In this document: positions 44,855 through 53,704 of the stretch, in pieces | How the letters are laid out: every line of letters starts with the position of its first letter | How positions within the stretch are numbered: the stretch's first letter is position 1 | Assembly (NCBI GenBank): GCA_964584315.1 | Contig: CAZOZO010000012.1 | Coordinates: 1-64,000 of the forward strand | Length of the DNA stretch: 64,000 nt | Origin: CAXXOK01 sp964584315 | GTDB taxonomy: Bacteria; Bacillota; Clostridia; Christensenellales; Aristaeellaceae | Direction: 5' to 3' | Program-made: the position numbers and the translations under genes | Notes under the pieces: model-generated | What the model was told of the DNA's origin: nothing | Seen by the model: the letters and a program-made list of their open reading frames with translations, nothing else | The model's database searches: none

Positions 44855-44881
44855 ATACTCCTTCTGCGCGCCGCATGTCAA
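44852..44881 (-). promoter_or_regulatory. promoter of the GntR gene
   Basis: On the minus strand: consensus TTGACA (44881-44876), 18 bp, consensus TATAAT (44857-44852). Both boxes are perfect. Confidence 0.75.
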
Positions 44882-44976
44882 TCCTTGTTTGGCTTTTTAA
44901 ACCCCAGCCATAGACGCATTCAATTATGCTTTATATGAAACGACTATCTTCGCGTGAAGTTTCCCACAAAAGGGTC

Positions 44977-45005
44977 TTGCATTTCCGAAAGACTCGTGCT
45001 ACACT
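44977..45005 (+). promoter_or_regulatory. promoter of the DUF296 gene at 45053
   Basis: TTGCAT (44977-44982), 17 bp, TACACT (45000-45005). It is followed by an AT-rich GTATAA-containing stretch (45009-45030) that could carry a degenerate GntR site. Confidence 0.5.
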
Positions 45006-45052
45006 GCGTGTATAAATTATAAAGTATAATTCGAACAGGGAAGAGGTAGCGC

Positions 45053-45487
45053 ATGCAGAAATACGTGGCGAACACCTTTGGCAAAATCATCATCCTCGAA
45101 CTGGAACGCGGCGAGAAGATCATCGAATCGGTGGAAGCGACCCTGAAGGAACTGGGCGTTAAGAACGCTTACATCGCCAGCGGCATCGGCTCCGTGCAGC
45201 GGCTGCGTTACCACAAGCCCACGTCGCTAAGCGCACAGAGCGAGGATATTTTTATCGACGAAGTGGGTGCGTTTGAGTTTGGCGGCATCGCCGGCACGGT
45301 CATCAACGGCGTGGCGCATTTTCATTTTACGATTGCCGATATGAACGGCGTACACGCGGGCCATTTGGAATATGGCACGGAAGTGCTGTACCTGGCGGAG
45401 ATCACGCTGGTGGAGTTGCCCGGCTTCGCATTGGAAAGAAAGCTGACCGACGAGAACGTCAAGAAGCTGTTTGAGATTACAGAATGA
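45053..45487 (+). CDS. PPC/DUF296-domain protein, second paralogue
   Basis: The 144-aa protein shares the PPC/DUF296 core with the product of 39371: ESVEATLKELGVKNAYIASGIGSV, AHFHFTIAD and HAGHLEYGTEVLYLAEITLVELPG. The conserved histidines suggest a metal site. ATG 45053 follows GGGAAGAGG. It stands between the GntR gene and a 535-bp gap that leads to the GH2 operon. Function is not known. Its recurrence beside both glycan loci hints at a role in sensing or processing a shared metabolite. Confidence 0.8.
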   Translation: MQKYVANTFGKIIILELERGEKIIESVEATLKELGVKNAYIASGIGSVQRLRYHKPTSLSAQSEDIFIDEVGAFEFGGIAGTVINGVAHFHFTIADMNGVHAGHLEYGTEVLYLAEITLVELPGFALERKLTDENVKKLFEITE

Positions 45488-46021
45488 CAAGGATTGTCGG
45501 ACGATCAATACTGAACAGGGGTTGTCTTGGAAGCGCAATTTGACGCTCCGTCGTGGTAAAATGGAGGCATTGCCCTGCCATATGACACGAGGAGGACAGG
45601 CTCTGCGGAGGGAGCCGACAACGGAGAGGAAGCGGAGGCGCACAGGCATGGCCGTATTCGCTACGAGCGGTACGCGGCGCCGTTTCTGCGTCGATCAACT
45701 GAATACGAAGGCGGCTCTGTAAGGATAAACACCCAACCGGCTGTGGTGTGTTTTGCAACCCCGTTAAAGGATACCCTAGCGATGCTGCACCATCGGGCCG
45801 AGCAACGGCGGCGGGGCATGCGACGCCCGCAGAACCGACAATCCTTCTCCGCTCAATGGGCTGGCCCGTCGCAATCAGGGAACAGACTGGCACGCGAGGT
45901 GAGAAAAAACGGGAACCGCCACCGTGGGTGGGATTTGCGTGATTGATGCGCTAGACAGGCGCGTGAAAAACGGCAGGCGCTAAACCGCTAAGGTCTCAGA
46001 TCAAGAAAGAGGAGCATTCAC
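45488..46021. other. 534-bp gap upstream of the GH2 operon
   Basis: No gene is recognised. A good ribosome binding site (AGAGGAG) lies just before 46022. I looked for riboswitch- or T-box-like structure and for promoter boxes and found none that I would defend. A promoter is expected somewhere here because the preceding gene is distant. Confidence 0.35.
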
Positions 46022-48259
46022 ATGATTCATGAGTTATACGACCGCCCCAGGCTTGACTTGAACGGCACTTGGAAATATAAGCTTGACCAGAACGACATCG
46101 GCAAGCGTCAGAGCTTTTATCTGGAAAGCAATCGCTTTGACGAATGGCGCGATATCAAGGTGCCGCACAACTGGTACCTGATCGACGAGATCGGCGATTA
46201 TTTCGGCACCATCTGGTATTACCGTGAGTTCAGCGTTCCTGCCGCCCTCAAGGGTCAAAACCTGTACCTCCACTTTGAAGGTGTGGACTACATCAGCGAA
46301 GTGTGGGTGAACGGCGTATACCTCGGCCTGCACGAGGGTATGTTCAACAGCTTTGAATATGATATCACGGCCATCGCGCGACGGGAGGGCGTCAACACCG
46401 TGGTGGTTCGCGACAGCGCGGCGAAGGACCCCACCGAGTATATCCTCACGGACAGCGCCGCCACCCCGCTTTCCGATCCGTACAAGTTTCACCAGTCCAA
46501 GGGTATTTCGCAGATCAAGGGGCACATGGTGGAGGCGATGCACCGCCCCGGCGCCATGACCTCCTTCCGGCAGGACGGCAACTCCGGCGGGCTGTGGGGC
46601 AGCGTGACGCTTGTCGGCAAGCCGGATATCCATATCGACTACATCAAAGCCTACACCAAGATCGGCTACAAGAAGGACTGGCTGGGTGACCAGCAGGACA
46701 AGCCCGATGGCACCGGCCTGGCCGCGTTTGACGTATATGTGTGCAGCAAAGCCAAGGAGGCTGTCAAGACCGCTATCGAACTGACGGTGAGCCCCTCCAA
46801 CTTTGAAGGCGGCAAGCCCTGCTCCATCCGCCGCGAGGTGGTGGTGCAGCCCGGAGACAACGTCTTTAAAATGTTCATTACCGTGGAGGACGTGAAGCTT
46901 TGGTGGACCTGGGATCACGGTTATCCCCACCTGTACCGTGCCGATTTTAAGCTGGAGCAGGATAGCGCATCGCTGGTGATCGGCATCAAGGAGATCGTGA
47001 CCGACGCGCAGGGGCAGTGGTACTTGAACGGCAAAAAAATCTTCCTGCGTGGCATGCGCTACATTTCAAGCCTCTGGATGAGCGAGGCCAACGAGGATAT
47101 GTGGCGCGCGGACTTCCAAAAGATGCTCGACATGGACATCAACTCCGTGCGCATCGGCAGCCATGTGGAGAAGGACGGCGTGTACCGCCTCTGCGACGAG
47201 CTGGGCCTTTTGATGTGGCAGGTGTTCCCCCTGCACTATGTGATCGAGGATACGGACGATTCGATCGACCGCGCGTCCGACATGATGCGCGATATGGGCT
47301 ATATGATCACCAACCACGCCTGCATGGGCATGTGGTCGGTCTATAAGGAGCCGGAAATCTACGCTTTGCCCGATATGCCCAACGTGTATTTCCGCCTGTG
47401 CGAAGTGCTCAAGGAAACGCTGGGCACGGTGGACCCCATCCGCTGGATCCACAAAGGCGACTACCGCGAGGGCGTGCAGAACATCATGATCGGTTCCTGT
47501 CAGGATGGCGACACGGACATCCGCAACACCGTCTTCGCGCCCAATATCGTGGAGTTTGGGGCCGATTCGGTACCCTGCCTGAAAAGCCTGCAAAAATTCA
47601 TCCCCGTGGACAAGCTCTGGCCTATCGACTGGGATGTGTGGGAATACTGGGGCCTGTTCTACCGCAACCAGTTCAAGCGCGGGCGCGTGGAACTGGGGCA
47701 TTCGCTGGAAGAATTCATCGACAACACCCAGCGATACGAGGCGCTGGTGGTCAAGGAACAGATCGAGGTGCTGCGCCAGCGCAAATACAGGCCCGTATCC
47801 ACGATGTACCTGTATTACTGGAGCGACGCGTGCCCCGTGATGGGCTCCGGCCTGCTTGACTACTACCGCGAGCCCTATCAGGTGTATGAGTCCATGAAGT
47901 CGGTCTACACGCAGGTGCTGGTGAGCCTGGAGTGGGATCGCACCCCGTATCTGATCGGGCGCGAAAAGCAGTACAACTGCGGCGAGGTATTCAAGGCCAA
48001 GCTGTGGGTGAACAATGACCATTTCCATGATGTAAAAGCCACCATCCGCTGGCAGATCACCCGCAAGGAAGGCGGCGAGGCGCTGGCTGCCAACCAGTTT
48101 GAAGCCCTGCTCAAGCCGGACTCGGCGGAGGTGCTGGATACCATCGCCTGGATCGTCCCCATTGGGCACACGGGCGAGTATGTAATCAGCATGCGGGCGT
48201 TCGACCCCGAGGGCAAACAGCTTTCCGCTAACCAGACGGTCATTAAGGCTTGCCCGTAA
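46022..48259 (+). CDS. GH2-family glycosidase, first of a tandem pair
   Basis: The 745-aa protein has a GH2 N-terminal jelly roll (TWKYKLDQNDIG, VPHNWYLIDEIGDYFGTIWYYR), Ig-like domain and barrel (KKIFLRGMRYISSLW). The nucleophile lies in NIVEFG (Glu511), which resembles the beta-mannosidase motif. The acid/base is probably Glu443 in SVYKEPEI. The Asn that normally precedes it in clan GH-A is replaced by Lys, and the next gene has the same change, so the 2-OH contact must differ from classical beta-galactosidases. There is no signal peptide. The substrate is an imported beta-glycoside; mannoside, glucuronide or galactoside cannot be separated by eye. Confidence 0.87.
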   Translation: MIHELYDRPRLDLNGTWKYKLDQNDIGKRQSFYLESNRFDEWRDIKVPHNWYLIDEIGDYFGTIWYYREFSVPAALKGQNLYLHFEGVDYISEVWVNGVYLGLHEGMFNSFEYDITAIARREGVNTVVVRDSAAKDPTEYILTDSAATPLSDPYKFHQSKGISQIKGHMVEAMHRPGAMTSFRQDGNSGGLWGSVTLVGKPDIHIDYIKAYTKIGYKKDWLGDQQDKPDGTGLAAFDVYVCSKAKEAVKTAIELTVSPSNFEGGKPCSIRREVVVQPGDNVFKMFITVEDVKLWWTWDHGYPHLYRADFKLEQDSASLVIGIKEIVTDAQGQWYLNGKKIFLRGMRYISSLWMSEANEDMWRADFQKMLDMDINSVRIGSHVEKDGVYRLCDELGLLMWQVFPLHYVIEDTDDSIDRASDMMRDMGYMITNHACMGMWSVYKEPEIYALPDMPNVYFRLCEVLKETLGTVDPIRWIHKGDYREGVQNIMIGSCQDGDTDIRNTVFAPNIVEFGADSVPCLKSLQKFIPVDKLWPIDWDVWEYWGLFYRNQFKRGRVELGHSLEEFIDNTQRYEALVVKEQIEVLRQRKYRPVSTMYLYYWSDACPVMGSGLLDYYREPYQVYESMKSVYTQVLVSLEWDRTPYLIGREKQYNCGEVFKAKLWVNNDHFHDVKATIRWQITRKEGGEALAANQFEALLKPDSAEVLDTIAWIVPIGHTGEYVISMRAFDPEGKQLSANQTVIKACP

Positions 48260-48285
48260 GGCTTTGAAGAAAGTAGGTACTTGAG

Positions 48286-50532
48286 ATGATCATGCTTCAC
48301 GAGGGTAGGCAGAAGATAGATTTGGCCGGCGTTTGGCAGTATGCCAAGGATGACGGGCTGTGCGGCGAGGCACTGGGCTTTCACGCGTCCAGTGCGGACA
48401 CCGGCACCTGGAAATCCATCAACGTGCCCAACAACTGGTACCTGACCGAGATCGGCGATTACTTTGGCACCGTATGGTTCCGCACCGCTTTTGACTATCC
48501 GGCGCATAACCCTACGGATCGGGTGTACCTGCGCTTCGGCGCGGTGGACTACTATGCCGACGTGTGGCTTAACGACGTGTATCTGGGCTTCCACGAGGGC
48601 ATTTTCAACCCCTTTGAGTTTGACGTGACCGACATTGTACGCAAGGATCGGCAAAACGTACTGGTGGTCAAGGATGGCGCCCCGCGCGACACCACCGAAT
48701 ACATCAACGCCGGCATGGACCGGGACACCCCCCTGTCCGAAAAATACCAGCGCCACCAGGCCAAGGCCATCACGCAGATCAAGGGCCACATGATCGACGC
48801 CATGCACCGCCCGGGCTCCATGACCTCCTTTCGGCAGGATGGCAACTCTGCGGGCATCTGGGACGAGGTGGCGCTGGTCATCCGGCCCAGCGTGTTTGTC
48901 GAGTATGTCAAGATCACCACGAAGACCGTGTTGAAGAAAGACTGGCAGGGCGACGGCAAGGACAAGCCTACGGGCGACGCCATGGCCAGCTTGGACGTGA
49001 CGGTCAACAACACCACCGGCTCGGTCGTAACCACGGTGCTGGAGGCCTTGATTACGCCAGCCAACTTTGAGAGCGACGAACTGCACCGCCGCAAGAAGGA
49101 AGTCGTGCTCACCCCGGGCCGCACGACGCTCAAGTTCAACGTGACTGTCAAGGACGCAAAGCTCTGGTGGACATGGGATCACGGCTACCCCCACCTGTAC
49201 AGCCTGAAGCTGCGCCTGGCCAAGGACGAGGTGACCCAGCGTTTCGGCATCAAGGATATCGAATACGATGAAACCTTGGGCAAATGGTACCTGAACGGCA
49301 AGCGCATCTTCCTGCGCGGCATGCGCTACATCTCAAGCCTGTGGATGAGCGAAGCGAACGAAACGATGTGGCGCGCGGATTTTGACAAGATGCGCAAGAT
49401 GAACATCAATTCCATCCGCATTGGCAGCCATGTGGAGAAGGATGGCGTATACAGCCTCTGCGACGAGCTGGGGCTGCTGATGTGGCAGGTGTTCCCGCTG
49501 CATTACTGTGTCAGCGACGATGACGACCTGATCATGCGCGCGTCCGACATGATACGTGACATGGGCTACATGCTCACCAACCACGCGTGCATGGGCATGT
49601 GGTCGGTCTATAAGGAGCCGGAAATCTACTTCCTGCCAGACAAGCCCAACAACTACTTCCGCCTGTGCCAGATATTGAAAGAGACGCTGAAATCGGTGGA
49701 TCCGACGCGCTGGGTGCACCTTGGCGACTACCGCGAGGGTGTCATGAACATCATGACGGGCTGCTGCTCCGACGGGGATACCAACGTCAAGGACAAGATC
49801 ATCCCGCCCAACATCGTGGAGTTCGGCTCCCAGTCGCTGCCTTGCCTGGAAACGCTCAAAACCTTCATCCCCGAGGACAAGCTCTGGCCCATCACCGACT
49901 GGGATCTGTGGGAATACTGGGGGCTGTTCTACTCCAATACCTTCAAGTTTGCCAAGGTGGAGATGGGCAACTCCATTGAGGAGTTCATCAACAACACGCA
50001 GACCTACGAGGCGATTTCCGTTAAGGAGCAGATCGAGTTCCTGCGCCAGCGCAAGTACAACCCCGTGGGCACGATGTATCTGTATTACTGGAGTGATGCC
50101 TGCCCGATGATCGGCTCCGGCCTTCTGGACTACTACCGCAGGCCTTACAAGGTGTACGACGCCATGCAGGCTGTCTATACCCCGGTGCTGATATCGCTGG
50201 AGCCCTCCATGTCGCCCTATGTGCTGGGCAGAAAAAAAGTCTTTGACGCGGACAAGAGCTTTACGGCCCGCGTTTGGATCATCAACGACCACTACCACAA
50301 GGTGGAAAAGGCCCGCATCCATTGGGAGATCGTCGAGCAGGGCAGCGGCAAAATCGTGCGGGAGCACAGTTACTGCCTGGACCTGCCGGAAGACAGCGCG
50401 GAGATCGCGGATCACATCATCTGGGCGCCGGACGCAGGCGCCGCCGGAAAAGCGTACCGGGTCCACATGTCTGTGACCGCGGACAGCGGTGAGGCGCTTT
50501 CCCGCAACACGTTTGATTTTACTGTAGAGTAA
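48286..50532 (+). CDS. GH2-family glycosidase, second of a tandem pair
   Basis: The 748-aa paralogue shares long identical blocks with its neighbour, such as IFLRGMRYISSLWMSEANE, CDELGLLMWQVFPLHY and NHACMGMWSVYKEPEIY. Nucleophile Glu512 is in NIVEFGSQSLP and probable acid/base Glu444 in YKEPEI. The gap is 26 bp. The pair looks like a tandem duplication followed by divergence, most visibly in the N-terminal and C-terminal sandwich domains. They may act on different linkages or aglycones of the same imported compound. Confidence 0.87.
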   Translation: MIMLHEGRQKIDLAGVWQYAKDDGLCGEALGFHASSADTGTWKSINVPNNWYLTEIGDYFGTVWFRTAFDYPAHNPTDRVYLRFGAVDYYADVWLNDVYLGFHEGIFNPFEFDVTDIVRKDRQNVLVVKDGAPRDTTEYINAGMDRDTPLSEKYQRHQAKAITQIKGHMIDAMHRPGSMTSFRQDGNSAGIWDEVALVIRPSVFVEYVKITTKTVLKKDWQGDGKDKPTGDAMASLDVTVNNTTGSVVTTVLEALITPANFESDELHRRKKEVVLTPGRTTLKFNVTVKDAKLWWTWDHGYPHLYSLKLRLAKDEVTQRFGIKDIEYDETLGKWYLNGKRIFLRGMRYISSLWMSEANETMWRADFDKMRKMNINSIRIGSHVEKDGVYSLCDELGLLMWQVFPLHYCVSDDDDLIMRASDMIRDMGYMLTNHACMGMWSVYKEPEIYFLPDKPNNYFRLCQILKETLKSVDPTRWVHLGDYREGVMNIMTGCCSDGDTNVKDKIIPPNIVEFGSQSLPCLETLKTFIPEDKLWPITDWDLWEYWGLFYSNTFKFAKVEMGNSIEEFINNTQTYEAISVKEQIEFLRQRKYNPVGTMYLYYWSDACPMIGSGLLDYYRRPYKVYDAMQAVYTPVLISLEPSMSPYVLGRKKVFDADKSFTARVWIINDHYHKVEKARIHWEIVEQGSGKIVREHSYCLDLPEDSAEIADHIIWAPDAGAAGKAYRVHMSVTADSGEALSRNTFDFTVE

Positions 50533-50558
50533 AATAAAACTACATGGGAGGTATGACA

Positions 50559-51863
50559 ATGAAAAACCTGACCCGGCTCGTCTCCATGTTGCTCGTGTTC
50601 ACCCTGCTGATCACACTGCCGCTTGGCTTGAGCGCGCTGGCTGCCGACAAGGAAGTGCTGCGCGTTGCCTGGTGGGGCAACACCAACCGCGACAAACTCT
50701 ACTTCGCGATCAACGACCTGTTCATGGCGCAGAACCCGGATGTGGAAATCGTCACCGAAAGCCCCGCGTGGGCTGACTACTGGGTGTCCATGGCGACGGC
50801 GTACGCCAGCGGCAGCGCCCCCGATGTGGTGCAGTTCCAGTCCAACCAGATCGGCGAGTACTGCTCCAAGGATGTGCTGCTGCCACTGGACGACTACGTG
50901 GCCAGCGGCACCATCAACCTGACCGACTGGAACAAGGGCTACGCCGACACCGGCAAGTATCAGGACAAGCTCTACATGATCTCGCTGGGCCTGACCGCGC
51001 AGGGAATGCTCATCAACAAGACGATGGTGGAAAAATACGGCATGACCGTATGGGGCGAGAATGAGGACATCACGTGGCCCGAGTTCAACGCCTTCCTCAC
51101 GGAGTTGCAGAGCAAGCTGCCCGAGGACACCTACTCCTGCATGGACTTCTACAACAACAACGACCTGACCTGGGTCTGGATCCGCCAGCACAGCCCCATT
51201 GGCACTGAGTGGGTCAACGCGGACGGCACGTTTGCCCCCACGGAAGCGATGCTGACCGGCTGGTATGACCTTGCCAACAACCTGCGCGCAAGCGGCGCGA
51301 TCGCCAAAGCCGCATGGACGCAGGAATGGGCGGCCCGCTCCTGGCAGGAAGGCCCGCTTGCGATGGGCAAAGTCGCCGTGTTCTTCGCCAATGCCAACCA
51401 GTACAAGATGTTCCAGAACGGCATTGAGGACGACATCGTGCTGCGCCGCGTGCCCACCAATCCGGACGGCCCCAACGCCTACGGCGATCTGCTGATCACC
51501 TCCTCCTTCGGCATTTCCAAGACCGCCAAGAACCCCGATTTGGCCGCGCGCTACATCGACTTCTTCGCCAATAACCTGGAAGCGCAGAAGATCTTCAAGA
51601 TGGAACTGGGCGTGGTGGGCAATCAGGCCATTCAGGCGGAACTGAACAAGGATGCCGACCCGTCCGACGTGATCGCCGCCAACTACTTAAGCCTCGTCAG
51701 CTCCAACGCCCCCGCCTTCATCCCCAAGGCGCCCGGTGTGTGGGCTGTGCAGAACGAGATCCAGTCCGCCTCGCTGACGGTCGCGGAAGGTGCCATGACC
51801 TCGCAGCAGGCCGCGCAGTACATTATCGGTGTCGCAAACGACATGATCGCAGAAAACAAGTAG
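50559..51863 (+). CDS. CUT1-family extracellular sugar-binding protein, third system
   Basis: The 434-aa SBP has a signal peptide ending LSALAA at about residue 28 and no lipobox. ATG 50559 is chosen since GGGAGG sits 8-13 bases upstream; an in-frame ATG at 50544 overlaps that site. The mature protein begins KEVLRVAWWGNTNRDKL and carries the aromatic-rich segments WADYWVSMAT and WTQEWAARSWQEG likely to stack on the ligand. It is followed by a long hairpin and then by its two permeases. Confidence 0.9.
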   Translation: MKNLTRLVSMLLVFTLLITLPLGLSALAADKEVLRVAWWGNTNRDKLYFAINDLFMAQNPDVEIVTESPAWADYWVSMATAYASGSAPDVVQFQSNQIGEYCSKDVLLPLDDYVASGTINLTDWNKGYADTGKYQDKLYMISLGLTAQGMLINKTMVEKYGMTVWGENEDITWPEFNAFLTELQSKLPEDTYSCMDFYNNNDLTWVWIRQHSPIGTEWVNADGTFAPTEAMLTGWYDLANNLRASGAIAKAAWTQEWAARSWQEGPLAMGKVAVFFANANQYKMFQNGIEDDIVLRRVPTNPDGPNAYGDLLITSSFGISKTAKNPDLAARYIDFFANNLEAQKIFKMELGVVGNQAIQAELNKDADPSDVIAANYLSLVSSNAPAFIPKAPGVWAVQNEIQSASLTVAEGAMTSQQAAQYIIGVANDMIAENK

Positions 51864-51884
51864 CCGTTTGCAGGGTTTGACACC

Positions 51885-51922
51885 GCCGGGGCAGGCTGGA
51901 AGCGTTTCCGGCCTGCCCCGGC
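51885..51922 (+). terminator. intercistronic hairpin after third CUT1 binding-protein gene
   Basis: GCCGGGGCAGGC (51885-51896) pairs with GCCTGCCCCGGC (51911-51922). The stem continues inward through GGAA/TTCC to a GCGT loop, about 17 bp with one G-U pair. No T-run. Same position in the operon as the hairpins at 12085 and 37941. Confidence 0.7.
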
Positions 51923-51953
51923 AGGATACCCAACACAGTCGGGAGGTACGCCC

Positions 51954-52838
51954 ATGCGCAAGATGGATAAAATGGCGGGCTACGTGTTTCTTACCCCGTG
52001 GTTGCTGGGGTTTTTGCTGCTGACGCTGATCCCGCTGGGGTATTCGTTCTACTACTCGCTCACCAATTTCAACCTGCTCTCCGAGCCCAACTTCGTGGGC
52101 TTTTCCAACTATGTCAAGATGTTCACACGCGACTACCACTTTTACAACGCCCTCAAGGTCACGTTCCTCTATGTGTTTGTTTCCGTACCCTTGCAGCTGT
52201 TGTTTTCGCTGATTCTTGCGTTTGTGCTGAACAAGGGCATCCCCTTCCTGTCGGCCTTCCGCGCAGTTTACTATATACCGTCGCTTCTGGGCGGCAGTGT
52301 TGCGATTTCGATTTTGTGGCGGCAACTGTTTGGTATGGACGGTGTTTTGAACATACTGTTGGGTTCGCTGGGGCTTACGTCGCTGGCGCACATCAGCTGG
52401 ATCGGCGACCCGCGCTTTGCGGTATGGTCGCTCATCATCCTGCGCGTGTGGCAGTTCGGCTCCCCAATGATCATCTTTCTGGCGGGCATCAAGCAGATAC
52501 CGCAGGAGCTGCTGGAGGCCGGCGCCATCGACGGCGCGACCAAGTTCAAGCAGACCACCAAAATCATCCTGCCGATGATGATGCCCATCATCCTGTTCAA
52601 CGTCATCATGCAGATCGTGAGCGCCTTCAAAGTGTTTACCGAGGCGTACATCATCAGCGGCGGCAACGGCGGCGTGATGGACAGCCTGCTGTTCTATACG
52701 CTGCACATCTACACCGAGGGCTTCAGCAAAATGCGCATGGGCTACGCGTCCGCGCTGTCCTGGCTGCTGCTGCTGATCATCGGCTTCTTCACGGCGCTGT
52801 TCTTCAAGGCATTCAACAAAAAGCTGAACTACCACTGA
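51954..52838 (+). CDS. CUT1 sugar ABC transporter permease (MalF/UgpA type), third system
   Basis: The 294-aa protein has six membrane helices and the EAA loop EAGAIDGATKFKQTTKIILPM. CGGGAGG precedes ATG 51954. The partner gene follows after 13 bp. Confidence 0.92.
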   Translation: MRKMDKMAGYVFLTPWLLGFLLLTLIPLGYSFYYSLTNFNLLSEPNFVGFSNYVKMFTRDYHFYNALKVTFLYVFVSVPLQLLFSLILAFVLNKGIPFLSAFRAVYYIPSLLGGSVAISILWRQLFGMDGVLNILLGSLGLTSLAHISWIGDPRFAVWSLIILRVWQFGSPMIIFLAGIKQIPQELLEAGAIDGATKFKQTTKIILPMMMPIILFNVIMQIVSAFKVFTEAYIISGGNGGVMDSLLFYTLHIYTEGFSKMRMGYASALSWLLLLIIGFFTALFFKAFNKKLNYH

Positions 52839-52851
52839 GGAGGGCGCACAG

Positions 52852-53694
52852 ATGTTACGGGAAACCAAACGGGGCAAGGCTCTCCGGCTTGTGCTGGTAT
52901 CAGCGATAGCGCTCATTTTGCTCTACCCGCTGGCCTGGATGGTTCTTAGCTCCTTCAAACCGGAGCACACGATTTTTAAGGATTTGTCGCTCATCCCGAA
53001 AGAGTTCACGCTGGAAAACTACGCCATCGGCTGGCAATCGGCAGGCCGCGTCACCTTCTCCACCTATTTTTTCAACTCCATCTGCATCTCCGTGCTGGCC
53101 GTGATCGGCAACATCGCGTCCTGCTCGCCGGTCGCCTACTCGTTTGCCCGTCTGGAGTACAAGGGGCGCAACGTGTTTTTCGTGCTGATGATGATGACGC
53201 TGATGTTGCCCATCCACGCGATCATCGTGCCTCAGTTCGCCTACTTTTTCAAGTTCGGCTGGGTCAACACCATGCTGCCGATCATCGTTCCCAAGTTTTT
53301 TGCGACCGACGCTTTTTTCATCTTCCTGATTGTGCAGTTTATGCGCGGCATCCCCAGAGATTTGGACGAGGCGGCTATCGTGGACGGCTGCAACCGCTAC
53401 TCCGTGTTCTACCGCATCCTGCTGCCGCTGACAGCTCCGGCGCTGATCACCACGACCATCTTCACCTTCATGTGGACGTGGAACGACTTCTTTACCCAGA
53501 TCATCTACCTGCGCACCCCCACCAGCTACACCGTTACGCTGGGGCTGCGCATGTTCATCGACATGCAGGCATTAAGCCAATTTGGCGCGATGTTTGCCAT
53601 GTCCACGCTGTCCATCATCCCGATCCTCATCCTGTTTGTGATGTTTCAGCGGCTGTTGATCGAAGGCGTCGCCACGACCGGCATCAAGGGATAG
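52852..53694 (+). CDS. CUT1 sugar ABC transporter permease (MalG/UgpE type), third system
   Basis: The 280-aa protein has six helices and the EAA loop EAAIVDGCNRYSVFYRILLPL. GAGGAGGG precedes ATG 52852. It is followed after 10 bp by the catabolic genes, so transporter and catabolism are on one transcript. Confidence 0.92.
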   Translation: MLRETKRGKALRLVLVSAIALILLYPLAWMVLSSFKPEHTIFKDLSLIPKEFTLENYAIGWQSAGRVTFSTYFFNSICISVLAVIGNIASCSPVAYSFARLEYKGRNVFFVLMMMTLMLPIHAIIVPQFAYFFKFGWVNTMLPIIVPKFFATDAFFIFLIVQFMRGIPRDLDEAAIVDGCNRYSVFYRILLPLTAPALITTTIFTFMWTWNDFFTQIIYLRTPTSYTVTLGLRMFIDMQALSQFGAMFAMSTLSIIPILILFVMFQRLLIEGVATTGIKG

Positions 53695-53704
53695 AGGTAA
53701 GCGC

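Noticed and set aside
45488..46021. Riboswitch or T-box leader before the GH2 operon
   Set aside because: The gap is long enough, but I found no conserved core, anti-terminator or terminator pair that would support one.
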